Source: Natronohydrobacter sp. (GTDB lineage Bacteria > Pseudomonadota > Alphaproteobacteria > Rhodobacterales > Rhodobacteraceae). Taken from it: DNA of 5,178 bases. Every line of letters begins with the position of its first letter. Within the stretch, counting starts at the first letter, position 1. The stretch covers positions 1-5,178 of the forward strand of contig SKIM01000343.1 of assembly GCA_007116445.1 (NCBI GenBank), read 5' to 3'. The translations under genes were made by a program, and so were the position numbers. A model generated the notes under the pieces. It did no database searches, was not told where the DNA came from, and saw nothing but the letters and a program-made list of their open reading frames with translations. This document shows, in pieces, positions 1 through 5,178 of the stretch.

Positions 1-1291
1 CACGCTTATGCGCCTTTGCATGGCTGACGGGTTCATGCACGCGGATCGCCTCGATCAACTGATCGCCGATGCGATAGAGCGGGTGCAGAGTCGAAAGCGG
101 GTCCTGAAAGATATAGGCCACTTTGCGTCCGCGCAGGGACCGCAGCAGTTCATAGGGCGCGCCGATCAGGTCTTGCCCCTCCAGCCGGACCGCGCCCCCT
201 GTGATCACGCCGGGCGGCGAGGCCACAAGCCCCATGACCGTTAGCGCCGTGACCGATTTGCCCGAACCACTTTCGCCGATCAGCCCAAGACATTCGCCGG
301 GTTTCAGGTCCAGAGAGACCTTGTTGACCGCCCTGTAGATGCGCGGGCCGACATGAAATTGCGTTTCCAGATCGTCGATGCGCAAAAGCCCTTCGCCCTT
401 GGGAGCAGGGGCCTCGGCCCGCTCCACCCGCGTGGTTGCAATGGGGCGGGACAAAGCTCCAGACCGCAGGCGCGGGTCGAGCGCGTCGCGGATGCCATCG
501 CCCAACAGGTTCACGGACATCACGATCAGCAGGATCATCACACCCGGCACGATCGAGGTATGCGGTGCCGTGATGAGCGCCGAGCGCGCTTCGCCCAGCA
601 TCGACCCCAGATCGGCCTGTGGTGGCTGGCTGCCAAGCCCGAGGAAGGACAGGCCGGCGGTTTCAAGGATCATCCATCCGATGGTCGTGGACATGGCGAT
701 CACCACGACCGGCACAATATTTGGCACCACCTCGGTCAGCAGAATGCGGGTATGCCCCATGCCTGCCAGCTTCGCCGCGTCGATGAATTCCCGATGCGCG
801 ATGCCAACCGTGACCCCGCGAATATTCCGGGCGAAGAACGGGATATTCACCACGGCCACCGCAATCAGCGCGTTCAGCAAGCCCGGCCCCAGCACCGCCA
901 CAATGGCCAGCGCCAGCAGGATATACGGGAAGGCCATCAGCATATCGATGCCGCGCATGGTCACGTTGTCCGTGCGCCCGCCGAAATAGCCCGCCATCAC
1001 CCCGATGGCCGCGCCCAGCAGCCCGGCGACCAATGCCGCAGCGAAACCTACAGCGAGCGACAGCCGTGTGCCCCACATAAGCCGCGACAGCAGATCGCGC
1101 CCCAGATGGTCGGTGCCCAGCAGATGCCCGTCCGACAGGGGACGCAGGAAACGGTTGGCCGTGTTGGTCTCATTCGGCGGATGCAGCGGCAGAATCGGCG
1201 TCAGCAGTGCCAGCAGCACGATGATCCCCAGCACGACGGCCCCGAAGCCCGCCAGCCTGTTACGAAACAGAAGATGCAGGAACAGGCTCAT
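1..1291 (-). CDS. DppC-type permease fused in frame to a DppD-type ATPase (3' end cut off)
   Basis: This is an inner-membrane permease and cytoplasmic ATPase of a peptide/nickel-type ABC importer, made as one chain. Reading from ATG at 1291, 430 codons run to the left edge without a stop. Residues 1-276 are a complete DppC-like permease: a first membrane segment at about 15-35, the OppC_N hallmark GTDHLGRD at 59-66, an EAA loop near 168-179 (REFIDAAKLAGMG), and the usual C-terminal LGDGIRDALDPRLR. A Pro/Ala-rich linker (about 277-301) follows, then an ABC ATPase from about 302 with Walker A GESGSGKS at 339-346 (Lys345) and Q-loop FQDP (Gln396). The LSGGQ signature, Walker B and H-loop must lie beyond the window. 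ATG 1291 was chosen because GAGGGG lies 9 bases upstream and the ATG at 1308 meets a stop after six codons. It follows the DppB-type gene by 13 bases. Permease/ATP-binding fusions are a known minority architecture of this family. The substrate is unknown. Confidence 0.93.
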   Translation of the reverse strand, partial: MSLFLHLLFRNRLAGFGAVVLGIIVLLALLTPILPLHPPNETNTANRFLRPLSDGHLLGTDHLGRDLLSRLMWGTRLSLAVGFAAALVAGLLGAAIGVMAGYFGGRTDNVTMRGIDMLMAFPYILLALAIVAVLGPGLLNALIAVAVVNIPFFARNIRGVTVGIAHREFIDAAKLAGMGHTRILLTEVVPNIVPVVVIAMSTTIGWMILETAGLSFLGLGSQPPQADLGSMLGEARSALITAPHTSIVPGVMILLIVMSVNLLGDGIRDALDPRLRSGALSRPIATTRVERAEAPAPKGEGLLRIDDLETQFHVGPRIYRAVNKVSLDLKPGECLGLIGESGSGKSVTALTVMGLVASPPGVITGGAVRLEGQDLIGAPYELLRSLRGRKVAYIFQDPLSTLHPLYRIGDQLIEAIRVHEPVSHAKAHKR

Positions 1292-1300
1292 GTCTTGGCA

Positions 1301-1306
1301 CCCCTC
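1301..1306 (-). promoter_or_regulatory. Ribosome binding site of the permease-ATPase fusion, overlapping the upstream stop codon
   Basis: On the minus strand GAGGGG ends 9 bases before the ATG at 1291 and shares two bases with the TGA stop (1307-1305) of the DppB-type gene. It fixes the fusion start at 1291. Ribosomes ending on the first permease stop directly over this site, which suggests translational coupling of the two permeases. The coupling is inference. Confidence 0.7.
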
Positions 1307-2252
1307 ATGTCTTAATCCGAGGGTCGAGCCAGGCCTGTGCCACATCGACGATGATGTTGAAGCCTACATAGCAAGCCGCAATGAATACAACGCCGCCTTG
1401 CACCAGCAGAATGTCGCGCTTCAGGATCGCATCGACCAGCATCCGGCCGACACCGGGCCATTGAAACACCATCTCGATATAGACCGCGCCCGACAGCACG
1501 AATCCTGCCTGAATGCCCAGCACCGGGATGATGCTGACCATCGCGGCGCGCAGCGCATGGCCCCAGATCACGCGGCGTTCAGACACACCCTTGGCCCGCG
1601 CCGTGCGGATGAAATCCTGCCGCAGCACTTCCAGCATCGCGCCCCGCGACAGGCGCGCGACAACGCCCGTGGCCACAACCGAGAGCGCAAGCGCAGGCAT
1701 GGTCAGGTGCCGGATCAAATCCGGCAGATCGCCCCCGCCCCAGATCGAATACATGCCTGAGACTGGAAACCAGCGCAGCTGCACGGCAAAGAACAGGATC
1801 ATCATCATGCCAAGGAAAAATGACGGCACCGAAATCCCAAGGATCACCACAAATGTGATCGTCTTGTCCGCCAGTCCGTATTGACGCGCCGCAGAGATGA
1901 CACCGGCGACAATACCGAGGAGCGCGCAGAGCACAAAAGCCGTACCGGCAAGGACAAGCGTCGCGGAAAACCGATCAAGGATTTCATCCAGAACAGGCCG
2001 GTTCAAAGCAAAAGACCGCCCGAAATCGCCCTGCAACAGATTGCCCAACCAAATGAAATATTGCCGCCAGAGCGACTCATCTAGCCCCAGATGACGGTTC
2101 AGCCGCTCGACATTTTCAGGCGTCGCATAGCTGCCCAGGATCGCCGTGGCCGGATCACCGGGGATCATCGCCATGATCACGAACACGATCACAGTGATCC
2201 CCAGAAGCACTGGAATGGCCGAGACAAGCCGTTTCAGGATATAGCCGCCCAT
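1305..2252 (-). CDS. DppB/OppB-type ABC transporter permease
   Basis: A 315-residue inner-membrane permease, the first transmembrane subunit of the peptide/nickel-type importer; it should pair with the DppC half of the downstream fusion to form the translocation path. The length is normal for the family. The N-terminus (GGYILKRLVSAIPVLLGIT, then MIPGDP at 29-34) is the usual DppB/OppB start. Predicted membrane segments lie near 9-30, 98-122, 133-157, 184-199, 238-257 and 284-305. The cytoplasmic EAA loop that docks on the ATPase is at about 212-236 (QDFIRTARAKGVSERR), and FQWPGVGR at 263-270 and the C-terminal WLDPRI are further family hallmarks. AGAGGGG (2264-2258) sits 5 bases before the ATG. 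It lies 107 bases after the binding-protein gene and 13 bases before the fusion gene, so all three probably share one transcript. The substrate cannot be told from a permease. Confidence 0.95.
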   Translation of the reverse strand: MGGYILKRLVSAIPVLLGITVIVFVIMAMIPGDPATAILGSYATPENVERLNRHLGLDESLWRQYFIWLGNLLQGDFGRSFALNRPVLDEILDRFSATLVLAGTAFVLCALLGIVAGVISAARQYGLADKTITFVVILGISVPSFFLGMMMILFFAVQLRWFPVSGMYSIWGGGDLPDLIRHLTMPALALSVVATGVVARLSRGAMLEVLRQDFIRTARAKGVSERRVIWGHALRAAMVSIIPVLGIQAGFVLSGAVYIEMVFQWPGVGRMLVDAILKRDILLVQGGVVFIAACYVGFNIIVDVAQAWLDPRIKT

Positions 2253-2293
2253 CCGCGCCCCTCTGCTCTCTCATCCTTGCCCAAATACCCTCA

Positions 2294-2310
2294 GGCTGGT
2301 GAAACCAGCC
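2294..2310 (-). terminator. Second small stem-loop in the gap before the permease gene
   Basis: GGCTGGT (2294-2300) and ACCAGCC (2304-2310) form a perfect 7-base-pair stem with a 3-base loop. It lies 15 bases beyond the larger hairpin. On the minus strand TGAGGGTATTTGGG follows, with only three T residues together, so termination would be weak. It may act with the first hairpin in partial termination or mRNA processing. Confidence 0.5.
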
Positions 2311-2325
2311 CCCCTCGCACGGCTA

Positions 2326-2353
2326 CTCAGGGGGGCGCTCGCGCCCCCCTGAG
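2326..2353 (-). terminator. Strong GC stem-loop just after the binding-protein gene (attenuator or mRNA stabiliser)
   Basis: The arms CTCAGGGGGGCGC (2326-2338) and GCGCCCCCCTGAG (2341-2353) are perfectly complementary, giving 12 base pairs around a CTCG loop. It begins 6 bases after the binding-protein stop codon on the minus strand. No T-run follows in the direction of transcription, so it is not a classical intrinsic terminator. Such hairpins behind binding-protein genes are known to protect the upstream message, as in malE-malF, and so raise binding protein over permease; that role is inferred here. Confidence 0.65.
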
Positions 2354-2359
2354 CCCGTT

Positions 2360-3937
2360 TCAGTTCTTCACCACGTCTTTCAGCAACAGGAAGAAGGACG
2401 GCTCCAGCTGGAAATTGTCGACGGCGTCCGACGTGACCGCGTTCTGTTTCCAGTTGGCCACGAACACCCAAGGCGCGTCGTCCTGCACGATCACCTGCAT
2501 CTCGCGATACAGCCGCGCACGCTCGGCCTGATCGGTCTCCACGCGGGCGGCTTCCAGCAACGCATCAACCTCTGGGTTGGAATAATAGCCGGAATTGAAT
2601 CCGCCCGCATCTGGCCAGGCATCGGTACGCAGTGCAAGGAAAGGCAGCGTGTCGGGATCGTTGGTCATCCAGGCCATCTGCGCCATGTCGGCCTTCCCTT
2701 CCAACCCTGGGTTCACCTCGCCAAGGAACGTGTTCCATTCATAGGTCTCGATGGTCACATCGAAACCAACCGCGGCCAGATCGGCCTGAATGGCGGTGCC
2801 CATCGGGATCGGGTCAAGCATGCCTGAGCCGCCCTCGGTGACATAGAAGGTCAGGCTGGCCCCTTCGGCCCCGGCCTCTGCCAGCAACTCGCGGGCGCGG
2901 TCGGGGTTGTAGGGATATGGCTCCAGCGCATCGTTATAGGCCCATGCAAAGGCAGGCGGGGTCGGGCCTGCGGCGATGGTGGCGGTGCCTTCCAGCACGT
3001 CATTCACCAAGGCGCCCTTGTTGATCGCGTAGTTGGCAGCCTGCCGCACGCGCTTGTCGGCAAAGGGGCCTTCCTTGGCGTTCAGGATCAGGAACCAGAC
3101 ATGCGGGCCTGCCTGTTCATGCACAGTATGCGCGTCGCTCTGGAATTGCGAAATGGCCACGGGCGGCACTTCCACCATCACGTCAATGCCACCTGCCAGC
3201 ATCTCGGCCACGCGGGTATTGGCGTCGGTGATAGGGCGGAAGATCACGGCTTCGGTGCCTGCCACGCCATCCCAGTAGTCGTCATTGCGGGTCACGACCA
3301 CACGCTCGTTCGAACGCCACTCGGCAAAGCGAAACGGCCCGGTGCCCGACGGGTTGCGCCCGAAATCGTCGCCATGTTCCATCACCGCGGCGGGCGACAC
3401 GATCAGCCCGGTCGGATAGGCAAGGTTCGACAGGAAGGGCGCATAGGGTTCGTTGAGCGTGAAGCGCACGGTCAGATCATCGACCGCTTCAACAGCATCA
3501 ATCGCGCTGAAGAAGAACGACAGCGGGAAGGGGCCGGTATTGTGATAGGGATGATCCTCGTTCAGCATCCGCTCGAAATTCCAGACCACAGCTTCGGCGT
3601 CAAAAGCGCTGCCGTCATGGAAGCTGACACCCCCGCGCAGGCTAAAAGTGTAGACCGTGCCATCTTCCGATATCTCCCAAGCTTCGGCCAGGGCAGGTTC
3701 AACTTCCAGCGTGCCGGATGCGTAGCGCACCAGCCCGTCATACATGTTCATCAGGATGCGGAAGTCATTGACCGCCGTCACGGCATGCGGGTCGAGCGCC
3801 TGCGGCTCAGCAATCTGGCCCACAACGAGCACCCCCGGCGGCGTCTGGGCATGCGCCGGCGCGACCAGCGCCGAGCTGGCAAGCAATGCGGCTGTCAGTA
3901 CCCCGAAGCCGCGGCGGGTCAGTGATGAAAAGGCCAT
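2360..3937 (-). CDS. Family 5 extracellular solute-binding protein (DppA/OppA type) of an ABC importer
   Basis: A 525-residue periplasmic binding protein that captures the ligand and delivers it to the permeases encoded downstream; about 500-540 residues is normal for this family. Residues 1-30 are a signal peptide: a short basic start with LTRRGFG at 6-12 (twin-arginine-like), a hydrophobic stretch to about 27, and cleavage expected after AHA at 28-30. The family signature spans about 81-123 (PALAEAWEISEDGTVYTF, then VSFHDGSAFDAEAVVWNFERM). SGTGPFRFAEW at 197-207, ADKRVRQAANYAINK at 293-307 and YNPDRARELLAEAG at 343-356 are also typical. WMTNDPDT at 423-430 matches the region that in DppA-type proteins lies near the bound ligand. 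The start at 3937 is set by AGGGAG 8 bases upstream and by the signal peptide; the open frame continues far upstream but there reads antisense to the divergent genes. It is first in its operon. The ligand is not predictable; peptide, opine, glutathione-like or N-substituted amino acid are all possible. Confidence 0.95.
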   Translation of the reverse strand: MAFSSLTRRGFGVLTAALLASSALVAPAHAQTPPGVLVVGQIAEPQALDPHAVTAVNDFRILMNMYDGLVRYASGTLEVEPALAEAWEISEDGTVYTFSLRGGVSFHDGSAFDAEAVVWNFERMLNEDHPYHNTGPFPLSFFFSAIDAVEAVDDLTVRFTLNEPYAPFLSNLAYPTGLIVSPAAVMEHGDDFGRNPSGTGPFRFAEWRSNERVVVTRNDDYWDGVAGTEAVIFRPITDANTRVAEMLAGGIDVMVEVPPVAISQFQSDAHTVHEQAGPHVWFLILNAKEGPFADKRVRQAANYAINKGALVNDVLEGTATIAAGPTPPAFAWAYNDALEPYPYNPDRARELLAEAGAEGASLTFYVTEGGSGMLDPIPMGTAIQADLAAVGFDVTIETYEWNTFLGEVNPGLEGKADMAQMAWMTNDPDTLPFLALRTDAWPDAGGFNSGYYSNPEVDALLEAARVETDQAERARLYREMQVIVQDDAPWVFVANWKQNAVTSDAVDNFQLEPSFFLLLKDVVKN

Positions 3938-3945
3938 GTCTGGCA

Positions 3946-3951
3946 CTCCCT
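3946..3951 (-). promoter_or_regulatory. Ribosome binding site of the solute-binding protein
   Basis: AGGGAG on the minus strand, 8 bases before ATG 3937. It decides the start against an in-frame ATG at 4009, which lies inside the inverted repeat of the promoter region and would put 24 non-signal-like residues ahead of the twin-arginine segment. Confidence 0.75.
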
Positions 3952-3971
3952 GTTGATGATTTATTCCTGGA

Positions 3972-4000
3972 TATTTATCATGATAATTTGCACTCGTCAA
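3972..4000 (-). promoter_or_regulatory. Candidate sigma-70-type promoter for the transporter operon
   Basis: On the minus strand TTGACG (4000-3995) matches the -35 consensus at five of six bases. A 17-base spacer leads to TAAATA (3977-3972), a weak -10; shifted readings ATAAAT or GATAAA with shorter spacers are also possible. Transcription would start near 3965 and give a leader of about 28 bases that contains the AGGGAG site. The -10 lies inside the left arm of the inverted repeat, so a bound protein could block it. Confidence 0.5.
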
Positions 4001-4016
4001 AATTTTCATGATAAAT
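3988..4016 (+). promoter_or_regulatory. Candidate sigma-70-type promoter for the hydrolase operon
   Basis: TTGCAC (3988-3993) is a fair -35. A 17-base spacer leads to ATAAAT (4011-4016), or 16 bases to GATAAA, as -10 within the right arm of the inverted repeat. Transcription would start near 4023, only about 20 bases before the ATG at 4042, which still leaves room for AGGGGA at 4027-4032. The -35 boxes of the two divergent promoters are separated by a single base, so the two polymerases may compete. Confidence 0.45.
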
Positions 4017-4041
4017 AGGGTGGCACAGGGGAAACAAACAA

Positions 4042-4704
4042 ATGACTTTCTCGATTCTTGCACAAGATTTGAACACCGGCGCATTTGGCGGCGCGGCGGC
4101 AACCGGGTCGCTTTGTGTGGGTGGCTGGGTTTTGCGGGCCGATTCGCGCGTCGGGATGTCGGCGTCGCAAGGGGCCGCACCGTCGACCATGTGGGGCGAA
4201 GATGCGCTGGAGCGGATGCGGGCAGGCGACGACGCCGAACAGGCGCTTGCCGCTGTGACCGGGCAGGATGCCGGACGCGACTGGCGGCAGCTTGCGTTGC
4301 TTGACGGCGCGGGCGGCACGGCCTGCCATACTGGCACGAAAAATACTGAATGGCGCGGATCGCTGGTTGCGCCCGGGCTGGTGGTGTCTGGCAATCTGTT
4401 GGCAGGGCTGCAGGTGCTGGAAGCCCTGCGCGACACATTCCTTGCCGCGCGCGGCGATCTAGCCGAGCGGTTGCTGGCATCCATCGCTGCCGCTGAAGCT
4501 GCGGGCGGGGACACGCGCGGCCTGCAATCGGCGGCGCTCCTGGTGGTTTCTGACGACGCGCCGCCGCTGAGCCTGCGCGTGGACTGGTCGGAAAATCCGA
4601 TCTCTGCCCTGCGCGATCTTTACCGGCGCAGCCAGCGCGGGGCCTATGCCGCATGGTTGCCCAGTGTTCCCACCCGCAATGATCCGGAACGTGGCCATGA
4701 CTGA
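4042..4704 (+). CDS. DUF1028 family protein, putative Ntn-type hydrolase
   Basis: A 220-residue cytoplasmic protein with no signal peptide or membrane segment. It is recognised as DUF1028 by the N-terminus MTFSILAQDLNTGAFGGAAATGS, then HTG (96-98), SGNLLAG (116-122) and GGDTRGLQSAALLVV (155-169). The family is, to my knowledge, placed with the N-terminal nucleophile hydrolases, whose new N-terminal Thr, Ser or Cys attacks an amide bond. Here removal of Met1 would expose Thr2, and Ser4 is also near; which one acts, if either, is inference. No reaction is established. The length is close to the core family, with a short tail after about residue 195 that looks specific to this protein. AGGGGA (4027-4032) sits 9 bases before the ATG. 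It is the first gene of the plus-strand unit, diverges from the transporter operon and overlaps the amidohydrolase gene by 8 bases, which suggests joint action on the imported compound. Confidence 0.88.
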   Translation: MTFSILAQDLNTGAFGGAAATGSLCVGGWVLRADSRVGMSASQGAAPSTMWGEDALERMRAGDDAEQALAAVTGQDAGRDWRQLALLDGAGGTACHTGTKNTEWRGSLVAPGLVVSGNLLAGLQVLEALRDTFLAARGDLAERLLASIAAAEAAGGDTRGLQSAALLVVSDDAPPLSLRVDWSENPISALRDLYRRSQRGAYAAWLPSVPTRNDPERGHD

Positions 4705-5178
4705 CACCGACTGGGGCGCGCGTGCCCAGCACTGGCTGGACCGCCTGGCCGCCTGTTCCGAACCCGGCCCCGGCGTGACACGCTTGCCCTTTACCCCTGA
4801 ACACCGCGCCGCGCTGGCTGTGCTGACCGAATTGATGCAACAGGCCGGGCTTGCGGTTCATCTGGACGCCGCAGGCACGCTGATCGGGCGGATGGAGGGA
4901 CCAGAGGGCGCGCCTGCCCTGTTGTTGGGGTCGCATCAGGATTCGGTGCGCGAGGGCGGCGCTTATGACGGGATCATGGGCGTGGTTCTGCCCGTGCTGG
5001 CGCTGATGAAGCTGCGCGAGCATGGGATGAAGCTGCCTTTCGCGGTCGAGGTTCTGGCCTTCGCCGATGAAGAAGGCGTGCGCTTTCCCACCGCGCTGAT
5101 GGGGCCGCGCGCTCTTGCCGGGACCTTCGACATGGCTGCGCTGGATCTGAAAGACCGCGACAGCATCACCCTGCGCCG
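4697..5178 (+). CDS. M20-family metal-dependent amidohydrolase, hydantoinase/carbamoylase type (3' end cut off)
   Basis: The N-terminal 160 residues of a cytoplasmic dinuclear-metal amidase; about 400 residues would be expected in full. The group includes N-carbamoyl-L-amino acid hydrolase, allantoate amidohydrolase and beta-ureidopropionase. Visible active-site motifs are GSHQDS (78-83) with metal ligand His80 and Asp82, GGAYDGIMGV (87-96) with bridging Asp91, and FADEEGVRFPTALMGPRALAG (122-142) with probable catalytic Glu125 and metal ligand Glu126. EEG-x-RF-P-x-x-x-x-G is typical of this subgroup rather than of M20 dipeptidases. His80 is followed by Gln, where Leu or another hydrophobic residue is usual. 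The ATG at 4697 lies inside the last codons of the DUF1028 gene (ATGACTGA, 8-base overlap) without a strong ribosome binding site, so translational coupling is likely. The lid domain and substrate-contact residues lie outside the window, so the substrate cannot be narrowed. Confidence 0.92.
   Translation, partial: MTDTDWGARAQHWLDRLAACSEPGPGVTRLPFTPEHRAALAVLTELMQQAGLAVHLDAAGTLIGRMEGPEGAPALLLGSHQDSVREGGAYDGIMGVVLPVLALMKLREHGMKLPFAVEVLAFADEEGVRFPTALMGPRALAGTFDMAALDLKDRDSITLR

Larger units (their letters stand above)
2253..2359 (-). other. Intercistronic gap carrying two hairpins
   Basis: These 107 bases between the binding-protein stop and the DppB-type start hold no plausible gene. They contain two perfect stem-loops (2326-2353 and 2294-2310), then TGAGGGTATTTGGGC and the ribosome binding site of the permease gene. 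From memory, GC hairpins followed by GAGTATTT-like strings recur between genes in Rhodobacteraceae; that is recollection, not something checked here. Confidence 0.6.
3972..4017. repeat. 18-base inverted repeat in the divergent promoter region (probable operator)
   Basis: The left arm TATTTATCATGATAATTT (3972-3989) and the right arm AAATTTTCATGATAAATA (4000-4017) are reverse complements at 17 of 18 positions (the mismatch is 3984/4005), around a 10-base spacer. Each arm also carries a smaller palindrome built on TCATGA; the left one, TTATCATGATAA (3975-3986), is perfect. The centre (3994/3995) lies almost midway between the start codons at 3937 and 4042. The size and position suggest a regulator binding two sites and controlling both directions. 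No regulator gene is in the window, so its family is unknown. Confidence 0.75.

Noticed and set aside
383..427. Separate start for the ATPase (GTG at 427 or TTG at 385, the latter after GAAGGGCT)
   Set aside because: There is no stop codon between permease and ATPase, so translation reads straight through. An additional internal start cannot be excluded but nothing requires it.
1291..1308. ATG at 1308 overlapping the DppB-type stop (ATGA) as the start of the next gene
   Set aside because: In that frame a stop comes after six codons. The true start is ATG 1291 in another frame.
353..1315. Long plus-strand open frame of 320 codons
   Set aside because: It lies antisense to the permease-ATPase fusion, its translation is rich in His, Gln and Arg without any domain, and it has no ribosome binding site. 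The other strand has clear ABC motifs.
3101..3925. Plus-strand open frame of 274 codons
   Set aside because: It is antisense to the binding-protein gene, with low-complexity His/Arg-rich content and no recognisable family.
3972..4017. The inverted repeat as a transcription terminator shared by convergent genes
   Set aside because: The flanking genes diverge, the arms are AT-rich, and start codons lie on both sides. An operator or promoter role fits better.
3938..5023. Upstream extension of the binding-protein frame on the minus strand, open for a further 360 or so codons
   Set aside because: It is antisense to the DUF1028 and M20 genes and to the promoter region, its translation is Arg/Pro/Gln-rich and family-less, and the signal peptide with a ribosome binding site starts at 3937. 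High GC keeps antisense frames open.
1..5178. CRISPR array, tRNA or rRNA gene, insertion sequence, attachment site
   Set aside because: No spaced direct repeats, clover-leaf-like segments, transposase reading frame or terminal repeats were seen on either strand. Nearly all of the window is occupied by the genes described.

Overview
The window looks like alphaproteobacterial DNA, most likely from a Rhodobacteraceae-type genome. The coding regions are GC-rich, and the one AT-rich island is the intergenic region between two divergent transcription units. The protein style and the GC hairpins followed by a GAGGGTATTTGG-like string also fit. The taxonomic call is inference from composition and style, not from a marker gene.

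The left three quarters (1-3937) lies on the minus strand and is a peptide/opine/nickel-type (PepT family) ABC importer operon. In transcription order it holds a solute-binding protein of family 5 with a twin-arginine-like signal peptide (3937-2360), a 107-base gap with two perfect hairpins, a DppB-type permease (2252-1305), and then one long open frame from 1291 that runs off the left edge without a stop. That frame encodes a DppC-type permease joined in frame to a DppD-type ATPase whose Walker A and Q-loop are visible. It is a permease-ATPase fusion, not two genes. A second ATPase gene (DppF type) may follow outside the window, which is a guess.

The divergent intergenic region (3938-4041) is compact. 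An 18-base inverted repeat with one mismatch (3972-3989 and 4000-4017) flanks a 10-base spacer. Candidate -35 boxes for both directions sit in or at the edge of the spacer, and candidate -10 boxes lie in the arms. A single regulator bound there could control both units.

The right end (4042-5178) is on the plus strand. It holds a DUF1028 protein (probable Ntn-hydrolase fold, function unestablished) that overlaps by 8 bases an M20-family metal-dependent amidohydrolase of the hydantoinase/carbamoylase/allantoate amidohydrolase type, cut by the right edge.

Taken together, the window reads as a transport-plus-hydrolysis catabolic locus. The importer brings in an amide-bearing small molecule (short peptide, N-carbamoyl or N-acyl amino acid, ureide or similar) and the two cytoplasmic hydrolases process it. 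The substrate cannot be read from the sequence.
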